From Burkholderiaceae bacterium (GTDB taxonomy: Bacteria > Pseudomonadota > Gammaproteobacteria > Burkholderiales > Burkholderiaceae_E), in contig JAJTYR010000020.1 in the NCBI GenBank assembly GCA_021463505.1, forward strand, positions 1-61,045: 61,045 nt of DNA, in the 5' to 3' direction. Positions 1-8,988 of this stretch are shown one piece after another (the stretch's first letter is position 1; each line of letters begins with the position of its first letter). The position numbers and the translations under genes were made by a program. The notes below the pieces were generated by a model. That model was given only the letters and a program-made list of their open reading frames with translations, did no database searches and was not told the DNA's origin.

Positions 1-105
1 CGACTGCTCCACTTCCACCCGGTCGCCCGGCTTCACCAGCACCTCGATCACCTCGACATCCTTGAACTCGCCGATGTCGGGCACCTTCACTTCGATCGTT
101 GCCAT
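1..105 (-). CDS. aceF: Dihydrolipoamide acetyltransferase (PDH E2), N-terminal fragment cut by the window edge
   Basis: The first 35 residues of an E2 chain are visible, beginning MATIEVKVPDIGEFKDVEVI. This is the usual start of a lipoyl domain (V-P-D-I-G followed by V-K-P-G-D). The rest, including the lipoylated lysine, lies beyond the window. E2 is the core of pyruvate dehydrogenase and passes acetyl groups from E1 to CoA. The gene follows aceE on the same strand after only 27 bases, so the two are almost certainly co-transcribed. Assignment to pyruvate rather than 2-oxoglutarate dehydrogenase rests on the aceE neighbour. Confidence 0.9.
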   Translation of the reverse strand, partial: MATIEVKVPDIGEFKDVEVIEVLVKPGDRVEVEQS

Positions 106-132
106 GTCGACGTTGCCTCGTGAAGGAGCGGG

Positions 133-2844
133 TCAGGCGTGGTGCGGATTGGTCTTGTCCGGATCGACCCCGTACCTGCGGATCGCTTCGGCAACCCTCT
201 TCGCCGCAATGGTGCCCTCTTCGGCCAGCGACTTCAGTGCCGCGATCGTGACGAAACGACGATCGACCTCGAAGTGCTCGCGCAGCCGGTAGCGGAAGTC
301 CGACCGTCCGAAGCCGTCGGTGCCGAGCACGTGGTAGCTGCGGCCGCGCGGCAGGAACGGACGGATCTGGTCGGCGAAGATCTTCATGTAGTCGGTGGAC
401 GCCACCAGCGGCCCCTGCGTCTTCTCGAACATCTTCGCGACGTACGCCTGCTTCGGCTTCTCGGCCGGGTGCAGCAGGTTCCAGCGCTCGCAGTCCAGCC
501 CGTCGCGGCGCAGCTGGGTGAAGCTGGTGATGCTCCAGACGTCGCCCGCGACGCCCCAGTCCTGTTCGAGCATTTCCGCCGCTGCGAGCACTTCGCGCAG
601 GATCGTTCCCGAGCCGAGCAGCTGGACGCGATGCTCGGCCTTCTTCGTGCCGGGGCGCAGCAGGTAGCCGCCGCGAACGATGCCTTCCTCGTCGCCCTTG
701 CGCAGCCCCGGATGCGCGTAGTTTTCGTTCATCATGGTCAGGTAGAAGTAGACGTTCTCCTGCTTGCCGACCATGCGTTCGAGGCCGTGGTGGATGATCA
801 CCGCCACCTCGTGCGCGAAGGTGGGATCGTAGGCCACGCAATTCGGGATGGTCGAGGCCAGCACGTGGCTGTGTCCGTCCTGGTGCTGCAGGCCCTCGCC
901 GTTCAGCGTCGTGCGCCCGGCCGTGCCCCCGAGCAGGAAGCCGCGCGCCTGCATGTCGCCGGCAGCCCAGGAGAAGTCGCCGAAGCGCTGGAAGCCGAAC
1001 ATCGAGTAGTAGGTGTAGAAGGGAATCATGATGCGGTCGTTCGTCGAGTACGACGTTGCCGCGGCCAGCCACGAGCAGAACGCCCCGGCCTCGTTGATGC
1101 CCTCCTGCAGGATCTGGCCGGCCGCGTCCTCGCGGTAGTACATGACCTGGTCCTTGTCGACCGGCGTGTACTTCTGCCCTTCCGGCGCGTAGATGCCGAG
1201 CTGCCGGAACATCCCTTCGAGCCCGAAAGTGCGCGCTTCGTCGGGCACGATCGGCACCACCCGGGGTCCGAGCGTCCTGTCGCGAGTGAGCGCGGTGAGC
1301 ACGCGCACGAAAGCCTGCGTGGTCGAGATCTCGCGCCCTTCGGCGGTCGGTTCGAGCACCGCCTGGAACATTTCGAGACCGGGGATCGCCAGCGTTTCGC
1401 TCGCCCGCCGACGCCGCTGCGGCAGCGAGCCACCCAACGCGCGGCGCCGCTCCATCATGTACTTCATCTCCGGGCTTTCCGCATCCGGCAGATAGAACGG
1501 GAGCTCGGCCAGCCGCTCGTCCGGAACCGGAATGCTGAAGCGGTCGCGGAACTCGCGGATCGAATCGGCATCGAGCTTCTTCAGCTGATGCGTCGGGTTC
1601 TTCGCCTCGCCGGTGCGGCCCAGGCCGTAGCCCTTCACCGTCTTGGCGAGGATCACCGTGGGCTGGCCGCGATGGTGATAGGCCGCGTGAAACGCCGCGT
1701 AGACCTTGTGCGGGTCGTGACCGCCGCGGTTCAGGCGCCAGATGTCCGCGTCGGTCATTCGCGAAACCATCTCGAGCAATTGCGGATGCTTGCCGAAGAA
1801 GTGCTTGCGCACGAACGCGCCGTCGTTGGCCTTGTAGGCCTGGTATTCGCCGTCGAGGGTGTCCATCATCACGCGCTGCAGGATGCCGTCCTTGTCGCGC
1901 GCGAACAGCGGGTCCCAGTACGAACCCCAGATCAGCTTGATCACGTTCCACCCCGAGCCGCGGAAATCACCCTCGAGCTCCTGGATGATCTTGCCGTTGC
2001 CGCGCACCGGGCCGTCCAGGCGCTGCAGGTTGCAGTTGACGACGAAGATCAGGTTGTCGAGCTTCTCGCGCGAGGCCAGGCTGATGGCACCGAGCGCCTC
2101 CGGCTCGTCCATCTCGCCGTCGCCGCAGAACACCCAGACCTTGCGATTGCCGGTGTCGGCGATGCCGCGCGCGTGAAGGTACTTCAGGAAGCGCGCCTGG
2201 TAGATCGACATCAGCGGGCCGAGCCCCATCGACACCGTCGGAAACTGCCAGAAATCGGGCATCAGGTTCGGGTGCGGATACGAGGACAGCCCCTTGCCAC
2301 CGGTCTCCTGCCGGAAGTGATCGAGCTGCTCCTCGGTGAGGCGCCCCTCGAGGAACGCACGACCGTAAAAGCCTGGCGCCGAGTGCCCCTGGAAGTAGAC
2401 GAGATCGCCGCCGTGGCCCTCGTGCGGCGCGTTCCAGAAGTGGTTCATGCCGGTGCCGATCATCGTCGCCAGCGACGCGAACGAGGCCAGGTGTCCGCCG
2501 AGATCGCCACCGTCGGGCGGGTTGTGCTTGTTGGCGCGCACCACCATCGCCATTGCGTTCCAGCGGATGTACGAGCGGATGCGCTCCTCGTAGGCGGCGT
2601 TGCCGGGCGACGGCACCTCGAGGTGCGCGGGGATCGTGTTCACGTAGGCGGTGTTCGCCGAAAACGGGATGTAGGTGCCCGAACGCCGCGCCTTCTCGAT
2701 CATGCGCTCGAGCAGGAAGTGCGCGCGCTCCGGCCCCTCACGGTCGATGACCGCCTCGAGTGCGTCGAGCCACTCCTGGGTCTCGACGGCGTCGGCATCC
2801 TGCGGGTCATGGGCGGCCTGCGGCCGCGTCGGAAGCGCTGACAT
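133..2844 (-). CDS. aceE: Pyruvate dehydrogenase E1 component, homodimeric type
   Basis: This 903-residue protein is a thiamine-diphosphate enzyme that decarboxylates pyruvate and acetylates the lipoyl domain of E2. The length matches the single-chain AceE of Gram-negative bacteria (about 890 residues) rather than the two-chain E1. The ThDP-binding core is visible as GDGEMDEPEALGAI followed by NCNLQRLDGPVRGNGKIIQE near residues 240-290, and the pyrimidine-domain segment with GLQHQDGHSH near residue 650 is also present. The start is supported by a GAGGT ribosome site a few bases upstream. It is the first gene of a minus-strand operon continuing into aceF and is divergent from the sensor kinase gene, with a dyad between them at 2932-2949. 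Confidence 0.97.
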   Translation of the reverse strand: MSALPTRPQAAHDPQDADAVETQEWLDALEAVIDREGPERAHFLLERMIEKARRSGTYIPFSANTAYVNTIPAHLEVPSPGNAAYEERIRSYIRWNAMAMVVRANKHNPPDGGDLGGHLASFASLATMIGTGMNHFWNAPHEGHGGDLVYFQGHSAPGFYGRAFLEGRLTEEQLDHFRQETGGKGLSSYPHPNLMPDFWQFPTVSMGLGPLMSIYQARFLKYLHARGIADTGNRKVWVFCGDGEMDEPEALGAISLASREKLDNLIFVVNCNLQRLDGPVRGNGKIIQELEGDFRGSGWNVIKLIWGSYWDPLFARDKDGILQRVMMDTLDGEYQAYKANDGAFVRKHFFGKHPQLLEMVSRMTDADIWRLNRGGHDPHKVYAAFHAAYHHRGQPTVILAKTVKGYGLGRTGEAKNPTHQLKKLDADSIREFRDRFSIPVPDERLAELPFYLPDAESPEMKYMMERRRALGGSLPQRRRRASETLAIPGLEMFQAVLEPTAEGREISTTQAFVRVLTALTRDRTLGPRVVPIVPDEARTFGLEGMFRQLGIYAPEGQKYTPVDKDQVMYYREDAAGQILQEGINEAGAFCSWLAAATSYSTNDRIMIPFYTYYSMFGFQRFGDFSWAAGDMQARGFLLGGTAGRTTLNGEGLQHQDGHSHVLASTIPNCVAYDPTFAHEVAVIIHHGLERMVGKQENVYFYLTMMNENYAHPGLRKGDEEGIVRGGYLLRPGTKKAEHRVQLLGSGTILREVLAAAEMLEQDWGVAGDVWSITSFTQLRRDGLDCERWNLLHPAEKPKQAYVAKMFEKTQGPLVASTDYMKIFADQIRPFLPRGRSYHVLGTDGFGRSDFRYRLREHFEVDRRFVTIAALKSLAEEGTIAAKRVAEAIRRYGVDPDKTNPHHA

Positions 2845-2931
2845 GGAAGTACCTCGTTTCTTCGATGGATCGCCTGGTCGATTCTAGGAACCCCCCTCCC
2901 AAATGACAAGGCGAAGTTTTATATTGCGATA

Positions 2932-2949
2932 TTGTATTGCATGATACAA
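2932..2949. promoter_or_regulatory. Inverted repeat in the aceE / sensor kinase divergent promoter
   Basis: TTGTAT and ATACAA arms flank six bases (TTGTATTGCATGATACAA) in an AT-rich patch that contrasts with the GC-rich surroundings. The location between divergently transcribed aceE and the kinase gene suggests a transcription-factor operator. The form is reminiscent of GntR-family half-sites, but it does not match the E. coli PdhR site. Regulator and target are unknown. Confidence 0.45.
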
Positions 2950-3033
2950 GATTCAAGGTGTCCTCGCCGGCGCCATGCGCGCCGACCATCGGCGGGCACG
3001 CTGCCGACACTCGGTACACTGCCCGTTCGCGCC

Positions 3034-5802
3034 ATGAAAACGCCGAACGACCCTTCCGCCCGACGTGCCGAGCTGCGCGCCATCCGTTGGCTGACGCTGA
3101 CGCACGCCTTCGGCATGGGCCTGTTCGTGCTGCTGATGGCCACCTTCTTCTGGTACCTGCGCACCGTCGAGGTCGACCAGCAGAAGCAGGCCCTCTACCG
3201 GGACATCGCCAGCGCGCAGACGGCATTGCGGCGCGAATTGCGCGACGACCAGGACGAAGTCGGGCTGGTGGCCGAGGAATGGATCGCACGCGCCCGCCGC
3301 AGCGCCGGCGCCGCCGCCCGGGCGGTCGAGGACTTCCTCGCACGCCGCGGATCGGCCGTCTATGTGGCCCTGGCCGACGCCGAAGGACACGTCACCTGGT
3401 CGATGGCGTCGCGCGGCGCGATGCCGATCGGAGCGCGCGAGCGCGGCGCGGCGATCGCCGACCCGGCCGGGCAGGACGCGCTCGCCGAGCTTCACCAGCG
3501 CCAGCGGCCGGTGTTCACGCAACCGTTCTCCAGCGCCGCGAGCGACGTGCTGGTCGAGCTTTACGCACCGGTCTACGATGACTCCGGTTTCACCGGCGCG
3601 GTGATCGTCGGCTACTCGCTGAACCGCATGCTCGGCGGCTCGCTGCTGCAGACGATCCGCGATCGCTACCAGTTGTCGATCGTGGACCGCGACGGCAACA
3701 GCCTGGTCAGCTCGTCGCTGTTCGAGATCGATCTCGCGCACCTCAGTCACGAGTTGCCACTCGATCCGCCAGGACATGGCGTGCGACTGCGCGCGTTTGC
3801 CTACGACATGCAGCCGCACCTGGTGGACCGCTCACTGGTGGCGGCGGTCATCGGGCTGTCGCTGGCGATCCTCGCCACGCTGCTGATGCTCTGGCGACAC
3901 GCCCGCCGGCGCCTGTTCGCCGAATACGAGCGCGACCGGCTGTTCACGCTGTCGCCCGATCCGCTGTGCGTATTCGAGCTCGATGGCGCCCTGGTGCGCG
4001 GCAACCCGGCGTTCGAGAGCGTGCTGGGCGGCGGCGAGCGTCGCCGGCGCATCGACCGCTGGGTGCATCCCGACGATCGCGAACAGGTCGCGACCGCCCT
4101 GGCGCAGATCGCGGCACCCGGAGCTTCGTCGGCGAGCTTCGAGGCCCGCTTTCGCGCGCGCGATCCGTTCGGCGCCACCGAGCCGGACGCACCCGCCGGC
4201 ACGGCAGCCTGGCGCTGGCTGCACTGGCTGCTGCGCCGCGACGCCGACGCCGACGCGCCGCGCCCGCTGCTCTACGCGGTGGCGCGCGACGTCACCGAGC
4301 GGCGCAACGCAGAGCTGGCGCTGACGGCCGAGACCGCCTTTCGCGAAGCGATGGAAGACTCGATGCTCACCGGCATGCGCGCTTTCGACCTGGGCGGGCG
4401 CATCACTTACGTCAATCGCGCGTTCTGCCGGATGGTCGGCCTCGACGCGCACGAACTGGTGGGCGCGCTGCCCCCCTACCCGTACTGGCCGCCCGGCAAC
4501 ACCGAAGCCAATCACGAGAGCCTGTCGCGGGTGCTGCGCGGTGACGCCCCCGCCAGCGGCTTCGAGGTGAAGGTGCGCCGCAAGGACGGCTCGCTGTTCG
4601 ACGCACGGATGTACGTCTCCCCGCTGATCGATCGCCACGGCAAACAGACCGGCTGGATGACCTCGATGACCGACGTCACCGAACCCAAGCGCATCCGCGA
4701 GCAACTGGCTGCGGCCCACGAGCGCTTCACCACGGTACTCGACGAACTCGATGCGGCGGTATCGGTCGTGGCGCATCCCCCCGACGGCGCCTTCGACCGC
4801 GCCGAGTTGCTGTTCGCCAATCGCATGTACCGGCAGCTCTTCGGTACCGACAGCCGCCGCCACGAAGCGCTTCTCGCGGCGCGCGACCTCGAAGCCGCCG
4901 ACGACGGCCCGACCGAGATCTTCGACGCGGCGCTCGGGCGCTGGTTCGAGGTGCGCGGGCGGCAGATCCGCTGGGTCGACGGCAGCGCGGTCGAGATGCT
5001 GGTGGCCACCGACGTCACGCGCCGGCGCCACGTCGAGGAGCAGCAGCGCGAGCAGGACCGCAAGCTGCAGCGCACCTCGCGTCTGGTCACGATGGGCGAG
5101 ATGGCCTCGTCGCTCGCGCACGAACTGAACCAGCCGCTGACCGCGATCGCCAACTACTGCATGGGCCTGTCGGCGCGCATTCGCGCGCGCGCGGCCGCCG
5201 GCGCGTCGATGGCACCCGACGAGTTGCTTGCACCGCTGGCCAAGACCGCGGCGCAGGCAGCGCGCGCCGGCGAGGTGATCCGGCGAATCCGCAACTTCGT
5301 CAAGCGCAGCGAGCCCGAGCGGCGCCGCTGCGACATCGGCGTGATCGTCGCCGATGCGGTCGGCCTGGCCGAGATCGACGCGCGTCGCCTGGGAATCCAG
5401 GTGGTCACCCGGCTGCCCGCCGAAATGCCCTCGCTGTCTGCCGATCCGATCCTGATCGAGCAGGTGCTGCTGAACCTGCTGAAGAACGGCATCGAGGCGA
5501 TGCGCGACGCACCCGCCGATCGTCCGCACGTGATCACGCTCGCCGTCGAACTGGCCGACGGCCACGCCGAGTTCAGCGTCACCGACCACGGAAACGGCCT
5601 GCCGCACGACGCCCGCGAGCGCCTCTTCGAACCCTTCTTCACCACCAAGGCCGAGGGCATGGGCATCGGGCTGAACATCTGCCGTTCGATCGTCGAGTCG
5701 CACAAGGGCCGTCTGTGGGCCGAGAGCGCCAGCAGCGGATGCAGCTTCCGCTTCACGCTGCCGGTGCCATCCAGCATGGCCGTCGTCGCCGACACCGTAT
5801 GA
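3034..5802 (+). CDS. Membrane sensor histidine kinase with multiple PAS domains (FixL/DctB-like)
   Basis: This 922-residue kinase has a first membrane segment near residues 18-38 (LTHAFGMGLFVLLMATFFWY). A periplasmic sensor region of about 220 residues follows, with a second membrane segment (SLVAAVIGLSLAILATLLML) and then PAS-type modules. One clear PAS stretch reads ITYVNRAFCRMVGLDAHELV, and PAC-like endings read YAVARDVTERR and MTSMTDVTEPKR. The C terminus carries the HisKA H-box (MGEMASSLAHELNQPLTAIA) and an HATPase domain with an N box (LLNLLKNGIEAM) and G boxes (DHGNGLP, GMGIGLNI). HELNQPL is typical of kinases partnered by FixJ/TtrR-type regulators, and such a regulator follows directly. 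An ATG at 3034 is preferred over an upstream in-frame ATG inside the promoter dyad. The signal sensed is not evident. Confidence 0.88.
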   Translation: MKTPNDPSARRAELRAIRWLTLTHAFGMGLFVLLMATFFWYLRTVEVDQQKQALYRDIASAQTALRRELRDDQDEVGLVAEEWIARARRSAGAAARAVEDFLARRGSAVYVALADAEGHVTWSMASRGAMPIGARERGAAIADPAGQDALAELHQRQRPVFTQPFSSAASDVLVELYAPVYDDSGFTGAVIVGYSLNRMLGGSLLQTIRDRYQLSIVDRDGNSLVSSSLFEIDLAHLSHELPLDPPGHGVRLRAFAYDMQPHLVDRSLVAAVIGLSLAILATLLMLWRHARRRLFAEYERDRLFTLSPDPLCVFELDGALVRGNPAFESVLGGGERRRRIDRWVHPDDREQVATALAQIAAPGASSASFEARFRARDPFGATEPDAPAGTAAWRWLHWLLRRDADADAPRPLLYAVARDVTERRNAELALTAETAFREAMEDSMLTGMRAFDLGGRITYVNRAFCRMVGLDAHELVGALPPYPYWPPGNTEANHESLSRVLRGDAPASGFEVKVRRKDGSLFDARMYVSPLIDRHGKQTGWMTSMTDVTEPKRIREQLAAAHERFTTVLDELDAAVSVVAHPPDGAFDRAELLFANRMYRQLFGTDSRRHEALLAARDLEAADDGPTEIFDAALGRWFEVRGRQIRWVDGSAVEMLVATDVTRRRHVEEQQREQDRKLQRTSRLVTMGEMASSLAHELNQPLTAIANYCMGLSARIRARAAAGASMAPDELLAPLAKTAAQAARAGEVIRRIRNFVKRSEPERRRCDIGVIVADAVGLAEIDARRLGIQVVTRLPAEMPSLSADPILIEQVLLNLLKNGIEAMRDAPADRPHVITLAVELADGHAEFSVTDHGNGLPHDARERLFEPFFTTKAEGMGIGLNICRSIVESHKGRLWAESASSGCSFRFTLPVPSSMAVVADTV

Positions 5803-5825
5803 TCACCTGTGTCATCCTGCGCCCC

Positions 5826-6497
5826 ATGATTACGAGCCATTCCCCCGAATCCGGGCATCCCGGGATCCCGCCCGCCGGCACGACCGGGCTGGTCTACGTG
5901 GTCGACGACGACGAGGCGGTTCGCGACTCGATGCGCTGGCTGCTCGAAGCCAACGGATTCGAGGTGTGCAGCTTCGCCAGCGCCGAGGCGTTCCTGGCGC
6001 ATCTGCCCGATCCCGAGCCGGTCGCCTGCCTGCTGCTCGATGTGCGCATGCCCGGCATGACCGGGCTGGAATTGCACGAAGAGCTGGTGCGCCGCGGCTC
6101 GGCGCTGCCGCTGATCTTCATCACCGGGCACGGCGATGTTCCGATGGCGGTGTCGCGCATGAAGAAAGGTGCGCACGACTTCCTCGAAAAGCCGTTCAGC
6201 GACGCGCAACTGCGCCAGCTGGTCAGCGACTGCCTCGCCCGCGCGGCGGCCGCGAAGCGCGAATCACGCGGCGAGCGCGACGCCAGCGAGCGCATCGAGC
6301 GGCTCACCGGGCGCGAGCGCCAGGTGCTCGAGCTGATCGTCGCCGGCCGGTTGAACAAGCAGATCGCCGACGACCTGGGCATCAGCATCAAGACGGTCGA
6401 GGCGCACCGCGCCAACATCATGGACAAGCTGGGGGCGCGCACCATGGCCGATCTGATGCGCATCGCGCTCAGGGCCGGCGCCTCGCGCGCCGACTGA
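5826..6497 (+). CDS. FixJ/NarL-type response regulator
   Basis: The 223-residue protein has an N-terminal receiver domain (VYVVDDDEAVRDSM, phosphoacceptor Asp in LLLDVRMPGM, Thr in FITGHGD, Lys in LEKPFSD). The C-terminal LuxR-type helix-turn-helix reads LTGRERQVLELIVAGRLNKQ then ISIKTVEAHRANIM. It is the cognate regulator of the kinase just upstream. An in-frame ATG at 5799 would overlap the kinase stop (ATGA) and is a credible alternative start that adds nine residues. Its 3' end overlaps the 3' end of the convergent regulator gene by 29 bases. The target promoters are not known. Confidence 0.9.
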   Translation: MITSHSPESGHPGIPPAGTTGLVYVVDDDEAVRDSMRWLLEANGFEVCSFASAEAFLAHLPDPEPVACLLLDVRMPGMTGLELHEELVRRGSALPLIFITGHGDVPMAVSRMKKGAHDFLEKPFSDAQLRQLVSDCLARAAAAKRESRGERDASERIERLTGRERQVLELIVAGRLNKQIADDLGISIKTVEAHRANIMDKLGARTMADLMRIALRAGASRAD

Positions 6498-7458
6498 CCG
6501 GCTCGTAGCCGGAAGTGTCGCGGGCGCGCGCGCGCAATGCGCGCGCCAGCGCCTGCACCGCAGGCGAGCCGGCCAGCGGGCGCACGCCACCGAGGTAGTA
6601 CAGCTCGGTGCCCACCGGCACGAACCCCAGTTCGAACTGCGCCGCCGCGGCGCGCAGTCCGAAACCCGCGTCGGCCGCCCCGGCGGCGACTGCCGCGGCC
6701 ACCGCGAAGTGCGTGAACTCCTCGCGCTCGTAGCCGCGGATCTCGCGCGGGCCCAGTCCGCGCTCCGCGATCAACCGGTCGAACCACGCACGCGTACCCG
6801 CGCCGCGCTGGCGGTTCACGAAGCGCAGTCCGGTGCGCGCGAGGTCGGCCACGTCGCGCACCCGCAGCGGATTGCCGCGCGCGACGATCAGCCCCTGCTC
6901 GCGCCGCATCACCACTTCGACGAACAGACCCGGATCGTGAAACGGCGCCGGCCGCGCCCGCGGCGACGGCAGCGGCTCCGGGAGGTGAAACCCGGCCAGC
7001 TCGACCTCCCCGCGCGCGAGCGCGGCCAGCGCGTGCTCGGAGCCCACGAAACGCACGCCGATGCCGGCCGTCTCGTCGGCCGAGACCACCTCCTGCAGCA
7101 ACAGGTCGTGGCTGGCGGCCAGCCGCAGCGGTGCCGGCGCTGTGTTGCGCGCCAACGCGTCGAGCGCTGCCCCGAGCGCCTCGGCCGGTGCCGCCATCCG
7201 GCGCGCGGCCTCGCGCTCGAAGCGCGCCCCGGCGCGCGCCAGCACGGTGCCGGCCTCGGTGAGGCGGGTGCCGTGTCCCTTGACCCGCTCGACCAGCACC
7301 ACCCCGAGCAGTCGCTCGGCGCGCTCGAGCTTGCCCCAGGCATTGCGATACGACACGCCCAGCGCCACTGCCGCGGCACTGACCCGTGGTGCCGCCTCGA
7401 GCGCGCGCAGCAGGCGCGCAAGTCCGCACAGGTCGAGCGACTCGTCGCCGACGCTCAT
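6469..7458 (-). CDS. ModE/LysR-like regulator with substrate-binding domain, probable tungstate or molybdate regulator
   Basis: This 329-residue protein starts with a winged-helix domain of the LysR/ModE class (LARLLRALEAAPRVSAAAVA, then ALGVSYRNAWGKLERAERLL). A periplasmic-binding-protein-like domain follows, of the PBP-like kind found in molybdate-type regulators (RLAASHDLLLQEV; GNPLRVRDVADLARTGLRFV; NRQRGAGTRAWFDRLI). It is divergent from tupBCA, so it most likely controls that transporter in response to tungstate or molybdate. The start at 7458 leaves room for the divergent promoter; an ATG at 7485 is an alternative. The tail overlaps the convergent response regulator. The ligand is inferred from context only. 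Confidence 0.8.
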   Translation of the reverse strand: MSVGDESLDLCGLARLLRALEAAPRVSAAAVALGVSYRNAWGKLERAERLLGVVLVERVKGHGTRLTEAGTVLARAGARFEREAARRMAAPAEALGAALDALARNTAPAPLRLAASHDLLLQEVVSADETAGIGVRFVGSEHALAALARGEVELAGFHLPEPLPSPRARPAPFHDPGLFVEVVMRREQGLIVARGNPLRVRDVADLARTGLRFVNRQRGAGTRAWFDRLIAERGLGPREIRGYEREEFTHFAVAAAVAAGAADAGFGLRAAAAQFELGFVPVGTELYYLGGVRPLAGSPAVQALARALRARARDTSGYEPVSRRARRRP

Positions 7459-7481
7459 CGCAACACCGTGGGTGAGCCGCA

Positions 7482-7551
7482 GCATGCAGATCATGCATAT
7501 GCAAGTGATTGCCGATTCAATCATACTGCCGGGCATTTGCCTATACTGCCG
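7482..7551. promoter_or_regulatory. Divergent promoter and operator region upstream of tupB
   Basis: Repeated motifs crowd this stretch: GCATGC at 7482-7487, the palindrome TGCATATGCA at 7494-7503, and a 9-base direct repeat ATACTGCCG at 7523-7531 and 7543-7551, spaced exactly 20 bases (two helical turns). It lies between the regulator gene and tupB. A binding site for the divergent ModE/LysR-like protein is the simplest reading. I could not fix -35/-10 boxes with confidence. Confidence 0.4.
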
Positions 7552-7553
7552 CG

Positions 7554-8255
7554 GTGTTCACGCAATCGCTTGTGCAGGCGATCGGCCTGCTGCAGTCCTT
7601 CGAGAGCGACGTCCTCGAGATCGTCGCGCTGTCGCTGCGCGTGAGCCTCACTGCGGTCGCGACGGCCACGCTGATCGGACTGCCGCTGGGCGCGCTCGTT
7701 GCGGTGACGCGCTTTCCCGGGCGCGACGCCGTCGTCGTGGTGCTCAACACCTTCATGGGACTGCCCGCGGTGATCGTCGGCGTCGCGGTCTACCTGCTGC
7801 TGTCGCGCAGCGGGCCGCTCGGTCCGCTCGGACTGCTGTTCACACCGACGGCGATGATCATCGCGCAGACCTTCCTGACGACGCCGCTGATCGCCGCGCT
7901 CGCGCGCCAGACGGTGGAGGACGCCTGGCGCCAGCACGGCGAAACCTTGCGCTCGCTGCGCGTGCCGACGCTCGCGCGCGTGCGCGTGCTGCTGTGGGAC
8001 TGCCGCTTCTCGCTGGTCGCCGCGGTGCTGGCCGGCCTCGGAAGAGCCATCTCCGAAGTCGGCGCGGTGATGATCGTCGGCGGCAACATCGACCGCGCCA
8101 CGCGCGTCATGACGACCGCGATTGCCCTCGAGATCAGCAAGGGCGACCTGGCGCTGTCGATCGCACTCGGCATCGTGCTGATGAGCCTCGTGCTCGCGTT
8201 GAACATCTTCGCCAGCGGCGTGCGCGCCGCGGCCATGCAGCGCCATGGACACTGA
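7554..8255 (+). CDS. tupB: Tungstate ABC transporter permease
   Basis: This integral membrane protein of 233 residues has about five hydrophobic segments, starting at ALSLRVSLTAVATATLIGLPLG. The EAA-like loop typical of oxyanion importer permeases reads RQHGETLRSLRVPTLARVRVLLWDC then AVLAGLGRAISEVGAVMIVGG. Together with TupA and TupC it should import tungstate (or molybdate). The GTG at 7554 is chosen because the reading frame upstream is promoter-like. The 3' end overlaps tupC by 11 bases, which suggests translational coupling. The B-C-A order differs from the common A-B-C. Confidence 0.88.
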   Translation: MFTQSLVQAIGLLQSFESDVLEIVALSLRVSLTAVATATLIGLPLGALVAVTRFPGRDAVVVVLNTFMGLPAVIVGVAVYLLLSRSGPLGPLGLLFTPTAMIIAQTFLTTPLIAALARQTVEDAWRQHGETLRSLRVPTLARVRVLLWDCRFSLVAAVLAGLGRAISEVGAVMIVGGNIDRATRVMTTAIALEISKGDLALSIALGIVLMSLVLALNIFASGVRAAAMQRHGH

Positions 8256-8988
8256 GCCGCTGCTGGGCCTGCACGCGGTGTCGTTTCGCCCCACCGGACG
8301 CACCGTGCTCGACGCCGTCGACTTCGAATGGGACGAAGCCGTACGCGTGTGCGCGCTGATCGGCCCGAACGGCGCCGGCAAGTCGGTCCTGCTGCGCACC
8401 GTGCACGGCCTGCTCGAGCCCGACGCAGGCGAGGTGCGCTTCGAGGGTCGCCCGCCTCCCGGCAAGGGGTTGGCCTTCGAAGGGCAGGCGCTGGTCTTTC
8501 AGCACGCGTCGCTGTTTCGCGGCACCGTGCTGGAGAACCTGCTATTGGTGCCCGACCCGCCGGGCCGCGCGCGACGCGAACGACGCGTGCGCGCGCTGCA
8601 GATGCTCGACCGCGTCGGATTGCGCTCGCTGGCCGCAGCGCCGGCCCTCAAGCTGTCCGGCGGCGAGCGCCAGCGGCTCGCACTGGCCCGCGCCTGGCTC
8701 ACCGAACCGCGCCTGCTGCTGCTCGACGAGCCCACCGCGAGCCTCGATCCGTCGGCCACCGAGCAGGTCGAACAGTTGATCGGCGACATCCGCGCCTCGG
8801 GTTGCCGGGTGCTGATCGTCTCGCACAACCTGGGCCAGGCCGCCCGGCTGGCCGACGAAGTCGTCTTCATCCACCACGGCCGGCTGCTCGAACGCCAGCC
8901 TGCCGCCGCGTTCTTCGAACGTCCTCGCACCCGCGAGGCCCGCCACTTCCTTCAGGGAGCACTGCCATGGCAACTGACCGCCGCCTGA
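8245..8988 (+). CDS. tupC: Tungstate ABC transporter ATP-binding protein
   Basis: The 247-residue ATPase has Walker A GPNGAGKSVLL, a Q-loop in LVFQHASLF, signature LSGGERQRLALARAW, Walker B LLLLDEPTASLD and the switch histidine in VLIVSHNL. It energises tungstate uptake through TupB. It overlaps tupB at its start and tupA at its end (22 bases), so the three genes form one translationally linked operon. Substrate assignment comes from the TupA-type binding protein next door. Confidence 0.9.
   Translation: MDTEPLLGLHAVSFRPTGRTVLDAVDFEWDEAVRVCALIGPNGAGKSVLLRTVHGLLEPDAGEVRFEGRPPPGKGLAFEGQALVFQHASLFRGTVLENLLLVPDPPGRARRERRVRALQMLDRVGLRSLAAAPALKLSGGERQRLALARAWLTEPRLLLLDEPTASLDPSATEQVEQLIGDIRASGCRVLIVSHNLGQAARLADEVVFIHHGRLLERQPAAAFFERPRTREARHFLQGALPWQLTAA

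Noticed and set aside
139-2841. A 900-codon open frame on the plus strand across the whole of aceE
   Set aside because: It is the antisense shadow of a GC-rich gene: Arg/Val/Glu/His-rich, no domain, no ribosome site, fully covered by the well-supported aceE.
3832-5703. A 623-codon minus-strand frame inside the sensor kinase gene
   Set aside because: The composition is that of an antisense shadow and the opposite strand carries clear PAS, HisKA and HATPase motifs.
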